The notes under the pieces are model-generated. The model ran no database searches and was not told where the DNA came from. It saw nothing but the letters and a program-made list of their open reading frames with translations. Shown one piece after another: positions 15,122 through 23,730 of a stretch of DNA of 64,000 bases; the stretch's first letter is position 1, and each line of letters begins with the position of its first letter. Origin of the DNA: 13-2-20CM-68-14 sp051955535 (lineage in GTDB: Bacteria > Actinomycetota > Thermoleophilia > Gaiellales > Gaiellaceae); the NCBI GenBank assembly GCA_051955535.1, contig JBQCGP010000051.1, positions 1 to 64,000 on the forward strand. Direction: 5' to 3'. Position numbers and translations under genes: made by a program.

Positions 15122-16346
15122 TCGACCGCCCGCAGCCAGGGACGCGTCAGCACGACCGTGATCATGCCCGCTGAGACGAGTGCGCCCGCTGCGATCATCG
15201 GCCCCGGCGGGGCGATTCCCGCGATCGCGCCCCAGAGCGCCAGGCCGACCGGCATCAGGCCGAAGCTCCCGAAGAAGTCGAGGCTGACGACCCGGCCGAG
15301 CAGGCGCGCGGGCACGATCTCCTGGAGCATCGTCTCCCAGACCGCGATCCCGAAGCCGATGCAGCCGCCGCGCAGTAGGGCGAGCGCACCAGCAAGCGGA
15401 TACCAGGGCGACAGCGCCATCCCGGCGATCGCCAGGCTGTTGATGAGCCAGAGCCAATACGAGAGGACGCCGCGGCGGCGACGTGGCTGGAGCTGGCCGA
15501 AGAGGAGCGTCCCGCACACCGTTCCCACGCCGACCATGGCCGAGAGCGCCGCATAGGCGCCGACGCCGCGCTCGAAGTGGTCCCTGACGAGCTTCGGCAG
15601 CAGCACTTGCTGCGGCGCGAGCTGGAGCATCAGGATCACCGCGAAGAGGGTGATCGTCACCCAGAGCCACGGGACCCGCGAGACGTAGCGCGCGCCATCG
15701 AGGATCTCCCTCGCCGTCCCTACGCTCGGCTCGACCTCGACGGCTCGCGGCCGCGCCAGCAGCATCAGCGCCGCCGAGACGAGGAACGAGAGGGCGTCGA
15801 TGGCGAAGACCCACGCCGAGCCGGCGCCTTGGTAGAGGAAGCCGGCCAGCGCTGGGCCGACGACGAAACCTCCCCAGCGCGCCACGCCCATCAGCGAGTT
15901 CGCCGAGGGCAGGTGCGAGGGCTCGACGACGAGCGGGATGATCCCCCCGACCGCGGGGTAGAAGAGGCCGTCGCCGAGGCCGTTGGCCCCGGCGAGGAGG
16001 ACGAGCGCGGTCAAATCCAGGTGCCCGCTCGCATCGAGCACGGCGATCGCGCCGACCGCCAAGAAGCGCCAGACGTCGGAGAGGATCATCATCCGGCGCC
16101 GCTCGTAACGATCCGCAAGGGCGCCGCCGATCAGCAGCGTCGTCAGCAGCCCGGCGCTCTCAACCGCGAGGACGAGGCCGATCTTGCCTGCGCCGGCGAT
16201 CGTGAACGTCTTCCAGCCGAGCGCGGTCAGGAAGGCGGCATCCCCGATCAGCGAGACGGCCTGGCCGGTGAACAGCAGCCGGAAGTCGCGGTGGCGTAAC
16301 GCCTGGAAGGCGCGCGCACGATCTGCGGCCTGCGAAACCCCTCCAC
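15118..16346 (-). CDS. MFS transporter, apparent frame break near the start
   Basis: Drug/metabolite exporter of the enterobactin-exporter type: ALRHRDFRLLFTGQAVSLIG at the N-terminus, GGALADRYERRR loop after TM2, and twelve hydrophobic segments to RPWLRAVE. The frame is open upstream of 16092 and clearly encodes the first two membrane helices, but holds no ATG, GTG or TTG there. A GTG at 16344-16346 sits 6 nt after TACGTT (16353-16358 on the complement) but is out of frame by one base. One extra G in the four-G run (16338-16341) would give MEGVSQAADRARAF and a 409-aa protein. The coordinates use that GTG. Either a sequence error or a real frameshift. Confidence 0.75.
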
Positions 16347-16383
16347 CCGTGCAACGTACCGCCGCCCTGCTACAAGCAGAACG

Positions 16384-17067
16384 ATGCCGCTGCGCGCAGT
16401 TCTCTTCGACGTCGACTTCACGATCGCCAAGCCGGGCCCGGACCTCGGCCCCGAGGGCTACCGGCGCCTAGGCGAACGGTTCGGTCTCGAGCTCGAGCCC
16501 GAGCGCTACGGCGAGGCGCGCGCCCGCGCCGTGGGGACGCTGGAGCGGCACCCGGAGCTCGACCACGACGAGGAGGTGTGGGTGCTCTTCACCGAGCAGA
16601 TCATCCGGGGCATGGGCGGCAACTCGGAGCGGGCCTACGAGTGCGCGGTCGAGATGACGCGCGCATGGGAGCACGCGCACAACTTCCAGATCTTCGAGGA
16701 CGTGCTGCCCGTGCTCGCCGACCTGCGCGCGCGCGGGCTCAAGCTCGGGCTCGTCTCGAACACGGGCCGCGACCTCGGCGCGTTCGTGGCCCACCACGGG
16801 CTCGACGTCGATGCGTTCGTCAGCTCCGGCGTCCACGGCAAGACGAAGCCGCACCCGACCATCTTCCTCGCCGTGCTCGAGCTGCTCGGCGTCGAGCCCG
16901 CGGATGCGGTCATGATCGGCGATTCGGTCGAGGATGACGTGGAGGGCGCGAGGGCGGCCGGGATCAACGCCCTTCTGCTCGACCGGGAGAACCGCTACCC
17001 CGGGATTGAGGAGAAGCTGAACGACCTGCGCGCGCTACCGGCTGCGCTCGGACTGCCACCGGTGTGA
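16384..17067 (+). CDS. HAD-superfamily hydrolase
   Basis: Phosphatase-type HAD of 227 aa with an alpha-helical cap. Motif I is LFDVDFT (Asp9 nucleophile, Asp11), motif II VSNTG, motif III Lys in GKTKPHP, and motif IV GDSVEDDV. Substrate not inferable. TACAAG (16371-16376) lies 7 nt before the ATG, so the mRNA is probably leaderless. Divergent from the MFS gene. Confidence 0.92.
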   Translation: MPLRAVLFDVDFTIAKPGPDLGPEGYRRLGERFGLELEPERYGEARARAVGTLERHPELDHDEEVWVLFTEQIIRGMGGNSERAYECAVEMTRAWEHAHNFQIFEDVLPVLADLRARGLKLGLVSNTGRDLGAFVAHHGLDVDAFVSSGVHGKTKPHPTIFLAVLELLGVEPADAVMIGDSVEDDVEGARAAGINALLLDRENRYPGIEEKLNDLRALPAALGLPPV

Positions 17068-17108
17068 TCTTGGCCGCGATCCGCGCCGTCTCCTAGACTC
17101 AGCGGGCT

Positions 17109-17519
17109 GTGGCAGAAGGCTCGAGGATTCAGGCAGAGCGGCGCCGGCAGATCCTCCAGGCGGCAGTTCGGACCTTCGCCGACAAGGGCCATCAGGCCGC
17201 GCGGGTCAGTGACATCGCCAAGGAGGCGGGTGTCGCCTACGGCCTCGTCTACCACTACTACGAGTCGGAGGAGATCGAGCTCGCCCAACAGGCCCTGCAG
17301 CGGATCGTCGAGAACGGCCAGGAAAACGGGGAGTTCCGCGCCGACGTCGACGCGCGCCTGACGGCAACGATCTGGTACGGGGCGCTCGAGGAGATCCTGA
17401 CCGGTTGGGCGTTCGGCCAGCTGCCCGACCGGGACGACGACGTGGCGCGTGCCGAGCGCGCCGTCGTCGAGATCGTCACGGGGGGGCTCGCATCGGATCG
17501 GACGGCGGCTCCGGCCTGA
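17109..17519 (+). CDS. TetR-family regulator, unusually short
   Basis: 136 aa. The N-terminal HTH is complete (RRRQILQAAVRTFADKGHQA, DIAKEAGVAYGLVYHYYESE), but the protein then jumps to a segment that normally sits near the end of FadR/KstR-like TetR proteins (ALQRIVENGQENGEFRADVD, TIWYGALEEILTGWAF). Roughly 50-60 residues that build the middle of the ligand-binding domain are absent, without a frame break. GTG 17109 lies 9 nt after TAGACT. The stop overlaps the start of the MFS gene (TGATG), so it probably controls that transporter. Confidence 0.82.
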   Translation: MAEGSRIQAERRRQILQAAVRTFADKGHQAARVSDIAKEAGVAYGLVYHYYESEEIELAQQALQRIVENGQENGEFRADVDARLTATIWYGALEEILTGWAFGQLPDRDDDVARAERAVVEIVTGGLASDRTAAPA

Positions 17520-18811
17520 TGGAAACCCGGACTGCCGCGCACGAGCTGCCAACGCTCGCGCCGGTTCAGCGTCGGCTGCGCTGGACGCTCGGCCTCGGCG
17601 CGTTCGGGCTGGCCTTTTCGATCACGACGATCTCGGTCGCGCTGCCGCCTCTCCTGCACACGTTCACGACCTCCGGCTCGCTGATCGGGCTCGTGATCGG
17701 CGCTGAGGGCTTCTTCGCGCTGACGCTGTCACCCGTGGTCGGGCCTTGGAGCGACACGTTCCACACGCCGCTCGGCCGCCGGCGTCCCTTCATGCTCGTC
17801 GGCCTCGGCCCGATGGCGTTCTGCCTGCTCCTCGTCCCGTTCATGCCGAACCTCTGGACGACGACGCTGCTCGTCCTCGCGTTCTACTTCGCCTACTACC
17901 TGTACGAACCGCCGTACCGAGGGCTCTACCCGGACGTCCTCGCGCCGGAGGCGTACGGGCGGGCGCAGGGGGTGCAGCACGTGCTGCGCGGGATCGCGCT
18001 CGGGATTGCGCTGATCGGCGGCAACTTCCTGCTCAAGGTGTGGTCGCCGGCGCCGTTCCTCACTGCCGCGGTCGTCACGTCCGCGGCGTGCGGGCTGACG
18101 ATCTTGCTCGTCCGGGAGGACGGTGGGCACGGGCGTGTCTTCGAGGGCGTGCTCACGTACGTGAAGCGCAGCTGGGCGATCTTCTGGCACGACGGCGACG
18201 TCCGCCGCTTCCTGATTGCCAATTCGGCCTGGGAGGGGACGTTCGCCGCCGCGCGCAGCTTCGTGATCCTCTACGTGATCGAGGGGCTGCACGAGTCGAA
18301 GACGGTGTCAGGCGAGATCCTGGCCGCGGTTGCGATCGGCTACGTGATCGCGGCGTTGCTCGCCGGGCGCCTGGGCGACCGGTTCGGGCTGGCCCGCGTG
18401 ATCTTCTACGCCTCGTTTGTGTACGGCACCGGCCTACTGGTCGGCGGGCTCGCCGAGCAATGGCACCCCTGGTACTTCGCTCTGATCATCCCGGTCGCGA
18501 TCGCAGGCGGAACGGTGATGACCCTCGCATGGGGCCTGCTCTACAAGATCGTGCCTTCGGAGCACCGAGGCGCGGTTTCCGGCCTCGCGACCACGACGAA
18601 GGGGATCGGGCTGCTGATCGGCGCCCCGGTCGCGGGGATCGCGATCGACCTCGCGGAGCCCCACCTCGAGGCCACGAGCGGGTACCAGATCCTCTGGCCG
18701 GTCTGCGCGCTGCCGATCCTCGCCGTGATCCCGTTGCTCGTCCGTCTCATGCAGGTGGAAGACGCCCGTGCGCCGGTCCAGCCGAGCGGGGCTGCGAGCC
18801 CGCTTCCTTAG
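17519..18811 (+). CDS. MFS transporter, SLC45/GPH-like
   Basis: 430 aa, twelve hydrophobic segments. The loop after TM2 reads SDTFHTPLGRRRPFMLVG, the GRRRPF motif of SLC45-type sugar transporters and the GPH group; YLYEPPYRGLYPDVL and SGLATTTKGIGLLIGAPVAG support this. A sugar or glycoside symporter is the best guess. Starts within the stop of the TetR gene, so the two form an operon. The stop is shared by 4 nt with the convergent acyl-CoA dehydrogenase. Confidence 0.85.
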   Translation: METRTAAHELPTLAPVQRRLRWTLGLGAFGLAFSITTISVALPPLLHTFTTSGSLIGLVIGAEGFFALTLSPVVGPWSDTFHTPLGRRRPFMLVGLGPMAFCLLLVPFMPNLWTTTLLVLAFYFAYYLYEPPYRGLYPDVLAPEAYGRAQGVQHVLRGIALGIALIGGNFLLKVWSPAPFLTAAVVTSAACGLTILLVREDGGHGRVFEGVLTYVKRSWAIFWHDGDVRRFLIANSAWEGTFAAARSFVILYVIEGLHESKTVSGEILAAVAIGYVIAALLAGRLGDRFGLARVIFYASFVYGTGLLVGGLAEQWHPWYFALIIPVAIAGGTVMTLAWGLLYKIVPSEHRGAVSGLATTTKGIGLLIGAPVAGIAIDLAEPHLEATSGYQILWPVCALPILAVIPLLVRLMQVEDARAPVQPSGAASPLP

Positions 18812-20049
18812 GCGCCGGTTGCGACAGGCCGTTCGCGCTGCACCGGCGCCAGCGCCGGGGCCCACGAACAGAGCGGCGAGACCTCGCCGTCGCTGCCGTT
18901 CAGGCGGCGGTAGCCGAGCGCATGCTCGGCCTGCATCAGCTTGTGGATCTGCGTCGTGCCCTCGTAGATGATCGGCGCCCGCGCGTTGCGGAAATAGCGC
19001 TCGATCCCGTACTCGGCCGAGTAACCGTAGGCGCCGTGCACCTGGATCGCGAGGTGCGCCGCGCGGAACGCGGACTCCGTCGAGTGCCATTTCGCAAGTG
19101 AGGTCTCGCGGGTGTTTCGCCGGCCCTGGTTCTTCATCCAGGCCGCCTGCATGACGAGCAGCTTCGACGTCTCGTAGCCGAGCACCATCTCCGCGACCAT
19201 GTCCTGGACGAACTGGTATTTGCCGATCTGCTGGCCGAACGTCTCTCGCTCGCGCGCGTACTCGACCGAGCGCTCCAGGCAGGCGCGGATGACTCCGCAG
19301 GCGCCGGCGGCGACCGTGAAGCGGCCCTGGTCGAGCCCGTACATCGCGATCTCGAAGCCCTGGCCCTCGTCACCGATCAGGTTCTCGGCCGGCACCTCGA
19401 CGTTCTCGAAGAAGAGCTCGCCGGTGGAGCCCGCCCAGACACCGAGTTTGTGCTCGGTGTCCGCGGCGCTGAAGCCCGGCATCCCTTTTTCGAGCACGAA
19501 TGCAGAGATGCCCCTGTGCTTCGCAGCCGGGTCCGTCTTGACGAAGACGAGTGCGTGGTCGGCGACTGTCGCATAGGAGATCCAGTTCTTGGAGCCGTTG
19601 AGGACGTAGACGTCGCCCTCCCGCCGCGCCGACGTCTTCATCGAGGCGACGTCGGACCCGGCGGCGGGCTCCGTCAGCCCAAAGCAGGCGATCTTCTCCC
19701 CGCGGGCCTGGGGCACGAGCCAGCGTTGCTTCTGTTCCTCGCTCGCGTAGCGCAGGAGGGCGAGCGAGTTGAGCCCCACGTGGACGGAGATCAGCGTTCG
19801 GAATGCGGCTTCGCCGCGCTCGATCTCCTCGCAGGAGAGCGCCTCGGCTACGAAGTCGAGGCCGGCGCCGCCGTACTCCTCCGGAATCACGATGCCGAGC
19901 AGGCCGAGCTCGGCCATACCTTCGATCACCGACATGTCGAGGCGATGCTCGATGTCGTTGTCGACCGCGTTCGGTAGCACGCGCTCGTCGACGAAGTCGC
20001 GCACCGTGTCCTGGATCATGCGCTGCTCGTCGGTAAGGTCGAAGTCCAT
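18808..20049 (-). CDS. acyl-CoA dehydrogenase
   Basis: FAD enzyme that introduces the alpha-beta double bond in acyl-CoA. MDFDLTDEQRMIQDTVRDFV is the family start, CFGLTEPAAGSD the first signature, and the catalytic Glu lies in IIYEGTTQIHKLMQ near the C-terminus (family 1 position). 413 aa, with a 25-30 residue tail beyond the usual end. The ATG at 20049 overlaps the ATG of the head-to-head neighbour; TAGACT (20056-20061 on the complement) lies 6 nt upstream, inside that neighbour. Confidence 0.96.
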   Translation of the reverse strand: MDFDLTDEQRMIQDTVRDFVDERVLPNAVDNDIEHRLDMSVIEGMAELGLLGIVIPEEYGGAGLDFVAEALSCEEIERGEAAFRTLISVHVGLNSLALLRYASEEQKQRWLVPQARGEKIACFGLTEPAAGSDVASMKTSARREGDVYVLNGSKNWISYATVADHALVFVKTDPAAKHRGISAFVLEKGMPGFSAADTEHKLGVWAGSTGELFFENVEVPAENLIGDEGQGFEIAMYGLDQGRFTVAAGACGVIRACLERSVEYARERETFGQQIGKYQFVQDMVAEMVLGYETSKLLVMQAAWMKNQGRRNTRETSLAKWHSTESAFRAAHLAIQVHGAYGYSAEYGIERYFRNARAPIIYEGTTQIHKLMQAEHALGYRRLNGSDGEVSPLCSWAPALAPVQRERPVATGA

Positions 20050-20061
20050 GGCGCAAGTCTA
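20034..20061. promoter_or_regulatory. interlocked leaderless -10 boxes of acyl-CoA dehydrogenase and the O-antigen ligase-like gene
   Basis: Plus strand: TAAGGT (20034-20039), 8 nt before ATG 20048. Minus strand: TAGACT (20056-20061), 6 nt before ATG 20049. The two start codons overlap in CATG, so each -10 box is coding sequence of the other gene and each polymerase must cross the other promoter. No convincing -35 is seen on either side. Confidence 0.5.
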
Positions 20062-21676
20062 TGGTCGGGCCGACCGCCTGGGCCCGGCGTTGCTGCCACT
20101 CGTCGTCGTGGGCGGGGCCGCCTTCGACAACGGCGGCTACGACGCGAGCACCTGGGGATGGCTGACGCTCGTTCCGCTCGTCCTTGTCGCGATGGCGTTC
20201 CTGTTCAACCGTGTTCGGCGTCAGGACCCGCTTGCGCGCGCCTTCCTCGGCCTGTTGGCCGGGTTCACGGCCTGGACATGGGTGTCGATCGCATGGTCTA
20301 ACGACGTTTCGGAGTCGGTCCTTGAAGGCGAACGTCTCTTCCTATACGTCGCCGCCGCAGCCGCCTTCATCGTCCTCGGGCGGGGACGGGCCGCGCAGCT
20401 TCTCGGCGGGCTGCTGGCGGCGATCACGCTCGTTTGTGCTTGGGCCCTTTGCCTTCGCGCCTTCGGCGGCTCGGGTTCCTACGACGTCGCCTCGGTCTCC
20501 GCAGACGCGACCCGACGCCTGGCGGCACCGCTCGGCTATTCGAACGGCCTCGGCCTGTTCGCCGCCATCGGGATCTTGCTCGCGCTCGGACTTGCGCTTC
20601 GATTTCGCCGCCCGATCCTTGCGGCGCCTGTTCTCGTGTTCGGGCCGACGCTGTACTTCACCTATAGCCGCGGAGCCTGGCTTGCGCTCGGGGCAGGCGC
20701 CCTCGGAGGCTTCGCACTCGCGTCGCCGCGGCTCCCACGGCGCATCGTGCTCGTCGCAGCCACCGCAATTGCAGTGGTCCTCGCGCTCGCGCTCGTCCGG
20801 GTAGGGGGGCCGACCGGCGCGGTCCACGAATTTTCGCACAGCGCCCCGACGGTGAACGCGGATAAGAACCGCCGTCTCTTCAGCCTTTCCGGCAGCAGCC
20901 GGGCGCAGTACTGGCACGTGGCGTGGAGGGAGGCCCAGGATCACCCCTGGCTTGGCTCGGGAGCCGGGAGCTTCCAGCGCAACTGGTTGCGGCTGCGTCC
21001 GGCGCAATTACCGGTTACCGACGCGCACAGCCTCTATCTCGAGACGTTGGCGGAGGTCGGGCCTCTGGGACTCGCGCTCCTCGTGGCGCTCCTAGCGGTC
21101 CCGGCGGTAGCCGCCGTGAGGGCGCGGAGGCATCCGCTCGCGGCTCCCGCGTTTGCGGGCTATCTGGCCTACATCGTTCACGCTGCGCAGGATTGGGACT
21201 GGGAGCTGCCGGCGGTCACGCTTGCCGGACTCTGCTGCGCAGCTGCGCTCCTGGTGCTCGTCCCGCGCGAACCGGAGCGCGCCGTCAGCCGGACAACCCG
21301 AGTTGCCGTCGTTGCCGCTGCGGCACTGCTGGGGCTTCTTGCTCTCGCCGCTCTGGCCGGCAACGCGGCGTTGGGCGCGGCGAGCGAGTCGCTCGATGCC
21401 GACAACCCGGCGCGCGCCGCCCCCGATGCTCGGTGGGCGACGCGGCTGGTGCCCTGGTCCGCCGAACCCTGGCGCCTGCACGGCGAGGCCCTGCTTTCGG
21501 AGGGACGTGTCGAGGGCGCTCGGCGCGATTTCCAGAGGGCTCTACGGAAGGATCCCGCGGATTGGGATTCATGGGTCGATCTGGCCCTGGTGACCCATGG
21601 GACAGCGCGGAACGAAGCGGTCGAACGGGCCGCGCTGCTGAACCCGCTCGAACGAATCTCCCGAAACGGGGGATGA
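20048..21676 (+). CDS. O-antigen ligase/polymerase-like membrane protein with TPR tail
   Basis: 542 aa. About ten to twelve hydrophobic segments form a Wzy/WaaL fold; the large periplasmic loop has LGSGAGSFQRNWLRLRP and DAHSLYLETLAEVGPLGLAL, the conserved Wzy_C signature. After the last membrane segment (near residue 445) comes a TPR-like region (WRLHGEALLSEGRVEGARRD, DPADWDSWVDLAL). Likely acts in surface glycan polymerisation or ligation. No glycosyltransferases are adjacent. Confidence 0.82.
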   Translation: MAQVYGRADRLGPALLPLVVVGGAAFDNGGYDASTWGWLTLVPLVLVAMAFLFNRVRRQDPLARAFLGLLAGFTAWTWVSIAWSNDVSESVLEGERLFLYVAAAAAFIVLGRGRAAQLLGGLLAAITLVCAWALCLRAFGGSGSYDVASVSADATRRLAAPLGYSNGLGLFAAIGILLALGLALRFRRPILAAPVLVFGPTLYFTYSRGAWLALGAGALGGFALASPRLPRRIVLVAATAIAVVLALALVRVGGPTGAVHEFSHSAPTVNADKNRRLFSLSGSSRAQYWHVAWREAQDHPWLGSGAGSFQRNWLRLRPAQLPVTDAHSLYLETLAEVGPLGLALLVALLAVPAVAAVRARRHPLAAPAFAGYLAYIVHAAQDWDWELPAVTLAGLCCAAALLVLVPREPERAVSRTTRVAVVAAAALLGLLALAALAGNAALGAASESLDADNPARAAPDARWATRLVPWSAEPWRLHGEALLSEGRVEGARRDFQRALRKDPADWDSWVDLALVTHGTARNEAVERAALLNPLERISRNGG

Positions 21677-21785
21677 GGACTTTGCAAGAACCTTACGAAG
21701 AGCGAGTCGAGAGCTTTGCAACAATCGCCGCTGCCAGGTTCGAGCTGCGGTGCACGCGTTCGACTCCCGAGGGAGGCCCAGGAAA

Positions 21786-22484
21786 ATGAACTCGATTTGG
21801 TCTCATCGCCGTCTGCGATTCGTCGTTGCCGTGACGGCGACCATCGTCACTGGAGCGGCGGTCGCTTCGGCGGCACTCGCCGGCCTCGGCGCGCTCAAGC
21901 TGGGGCCGGCGGCCGCGAGTCAGTACCCGAAGAAGGTGACGGTCTGCCACCGCACCCACTCGAAGAAGCATCCGTGGGTGCAAATCCGTATCTCCACCCA
22001 CGCCCTGAAAGCGCACCTCGGTCACGGCGACTTCGTCGTCGATGCGACCCACCCGTGCCCGCCGACCGGTGCCGCGGCGGCGGCCGCGGCCGCGAAGAAC
22101 AAGCACCACGGGAAGCACAGCGGCAAGGGCAAGGGGAAAGGCAAGAGTGGCAAGAGCAGCGTCCAGCCCAAGGGGAAAGGCAAGAGCGGTAAGAACAGCA
22201 CCCAGGGCACCGCGAAGAGCGGCACGAGTGGCGCGCAGGCCAAGGGGAAAGGCAAGAGCACTCAGAGCAGCGCCACGCCCACCCCGAAGAGCGGCAAGAG
22301 CGGCGCCCAGGTCGGCAGCGCCCAGGTCAAGGAGAAAGGCAAGAGCGGAAGTACCCAGGGCAAGGGCAACAGCGGTAAGAACAGCGCCCCGGCCAAGGGG
22401 AAGGGCAAAAGCCATAAGAACACTGCTCCTCCGAAGACGAACCACCCAAACGACAAGGGTGGAAACGGACACGGGAAGAAGTGA
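21786..22484 (+). CDS. secreted Lys/Gly/Ser-rich protein with a CHRT...HLGHGD motif
   Basis: 232 aa. A signal peptide (RFVVAVTATIVTGAAVASAA) is followed by a compact domain KVTVCHRTHSKKHPWVQIRI, then STHALKAHLGHGDFV with Cys54, His55, His62, His77, His80 and Cys91. Similar short CH...HLxHGD motifs occur in secreted proteins of several phyla; the Cys/His set suggests metal or heme binding (inference). From about residue 100 to the end the chain is low-complexity, with repeated GKGKSGK-type units and a net charge of several dozen. ATG 21786 follows AGGAAA. Ends in a strong terminator at 22520. Confidence 0.75.
   Translation: MNSIWSHRRLRFVVAVTATIVTGAAVASAALAGLGALKLGPAAASQYPKKVTVCHRTHSKKHPWVQIRISTHALKAHLGHGDFVVDATHPCPPTGAAAAAAAAKNKHHGKHSGKGKGKGKSGKSSVQPKGKGKSGKNSTQGTAKSGTSGAQAKGKGKSTQSSATPTPKSGKSGAQVGSAQVKEKGKSGSTQGKGNSGKNSAPAKGKGKSHKNTAPPKTNHPNDKGGNGHGKK
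22098..22470 (+). repeat. degenerate short tandem repeats encoding GKGKSGK units
   Basis: The DNA block AAGGGGAAAGGCAAGAG recurs with small changes near 22129, 22169, 22241, 22331 and 22393, in frame within the secreted protein. Units are 12-40 nt apart, so this is a family of diverged repeats rather than a perfect array. Such blocks change copy number easily. Confidence 0.7.
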
Positions 22485-22519
22485 CTCGAAGCGCCGACCG
22501 GCGCCGAAGGACCATGTAA

Positions 22520-22546
22520 GGAGAGCCCCGGACACCGGGGCTCTCC
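22520..22546 (+). terminator. terminator of the Lys-rich protein gene
   Basis: GGAGAGCCCCGG (22520-22531), loop ACA, CCGGGGCTCTCC (22535-22546): a perfect 12-bp stem. The following bases are ACTTCTGT, only mildly T-rich. Confidence 0.75.
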
Positions 22547-22565
22547 ACTTCTGTAGGGTCGAGCG

Positions 22566-23582
22566 ATGACTCACCTCGCTGGCGGGCTCTACGCACGGCT
22601 CGCCGAACTGCCGCTCGAGATCGAGTCGTTCGAGCTGGAGCGGCTCGAGGCCGACGTGACCCGCGACTTCACGCGTGTCACCACCCTCGTCCGACTGGCT
22701 GGGGGCGCCGAGGATGGGCTCGGTGAGGACGTCACCTGGGGCGCCGAGGCCCATGACCGCGAGCAGGCGGAAGGCTCTCGACGGAAACTCGCCGGCACCT
22801 GGACGCTGGAATCGTTCTCCGCGGCACTCGCAATCGAGGAGCCGCACAGACGGTGGGCCTACGAGAGCGCGGCTCTCGATCTCGCGTTACGGCAGGCCGG
22901 TCTCTCGCTCGCAGACGCGCTCGGCCGGGGCCGCTGTCCGGTGTCCTTCGTCGTGTCGCCCGGGCTCGGCGACCCGCCGTCGGCGGACCCGCTGCTCCGG
23001 CGCCTAGAGCTCTATCCCGGCCTCCGCTTCAAGCTCGATCCCTCCGACACGTGGACGGATGAGCTGCTTGCCGAGCTTGCCGCCACAGGCGCGGTCGTCA
23101 CCGTCGACCTCAAGGCGTACTACGCGCGCGACGCTGTGCCGCACGATCCAGAGCTCTACCGCCGTGTGGCCGAGGCGCTTCCGGATGCGTTGATCGAAGA
23201 CCCCGCGCAGGCGCCGGACACGCTCGCTGTGCTCGAGCCGCATCGCGCGCGGGTGACATGGGACGCTCCAATCCACGCGATCGCGGACGTCGAGGACCTC
23301 CCGTGGCGCCCACGGATGCTCAACTCCAAACCGTCGCGCTTCGGCTTCCTGAGACAACTGCTCGACTTCTACGACTACTGCGCCGCTCGAGACATTGCGT
23401 TGTACGGAGGGGGCATGTTCGAGCTCGGCGTCGGGCGCGGCCAGATCCAGTACCTCGCTTCGCTCTTTCATTCGGACGCGCCGAACGACGTCGCTCCGGG
23501 TGGTTTCAACGAGCGCGAACCGCGCCCAGGGCTGCCTGCGAGTCCTCTGCCCGCGCCGCCGAACGACCCCGGTTTTCGCTGA
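22566..23582 (+). CDS. enolase-superfamily (mandelate racemase/muconate-type) enzyme
   Basis: 338 aa. The barrel carries ordered metal-ligand sites: Asp in VVTVDLKAYY, Glu in ALIEDPAQ and Asp in VTWDAPIHA, plus candidate catalytic Lys residues in LRFKLDPSDTW and MLNSKPSRFGFL. The capping N-domain (residues 1-110) is present. The motifs are looser than in named subgroups, so the reaction is not assigned. TAGGGT (22554-22559) lies 6 nt before ATG. A GC-rich hairpin with a T run follows at 23694. Confidence 0.7.
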   Translation: MTHLAGGLYARLAELPLEIESFELERLEADVTRDFTRVTTLVRLAGGAEDGLGEDVTWGAEAHDREQAEGSRRKLAGTWTLESFSAALAIEEPHRRWAYESAALDLALRQAGLSLADALGRGRCPVSFVVSPGLGDPPSADPLLRRLELYPGLRFKLDPSDTWTDELLAELAATGAVVTVDLKAYYARDAVPHDPELYRRVAEALPDALIEDPAQAPDTLAVLEPHRARVTWDAPIHAIADVEDLPWRPRMLNSKPSRFGFLRQLLDFYDYCAARDIALYGGGMFELGVGRGQIQYLASLFHSDAPNDVAPGGFNEREPRPGLPASPLPAPPNDPGFR

Positions 23583-23599
23583 TAAAGCAGAGTCTGCGG

Positions 23600-23658
23600 G
23601 CATTTCCTTCAGCCTGAGCGACGAGCAGCGGGCGCTTCGCGACCCGCGCGGTTCGTAG
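23600..23658 (+). pseudogene. possible remnant of an acyl-CoA dehydrogenase N-terminus
   Basis: Right after the enolase-like gene one frame reads ISFSLSDEQRALRD, very close to the start of acyl-CoA dehydrogenases (compare MDFDLTDEQRMIQD of the gene at 18.8 kb), then stops at TAG 23656-23658. There is no start codon and no continuation, so if not chance it is a short scar of a lost or moved gene. Confidence 0.3.
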
Positions 23659-23693
23659 GGCGACCCGTCTCTCATCGCGCGAGCTGGTTGAGC

Positions 23694-23726
23694 GGCCGCG
23701 CCGCGCGTGTCGGCGCGGCCTTTTCT
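23694..23726 (+). terminator. intrinsic terminator after the enolase-like gene
   Basis: GGCCGCGCCG (23694-23703), loop CGCGTGT, CGGCGCGGCC (23711-23720) followed by TTTTCT. A perfect 10-bp stem with a short T tract. Confidence 0.8.
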
Positions 23727-23730
23727 GGTC

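Noticed and set aside
22098..22470. CRISPR-like array
   Set aside because: The repeats are degenerate, in frame, and encode Lys/Gly/Ser units of a secreted protein; no unique spacers.
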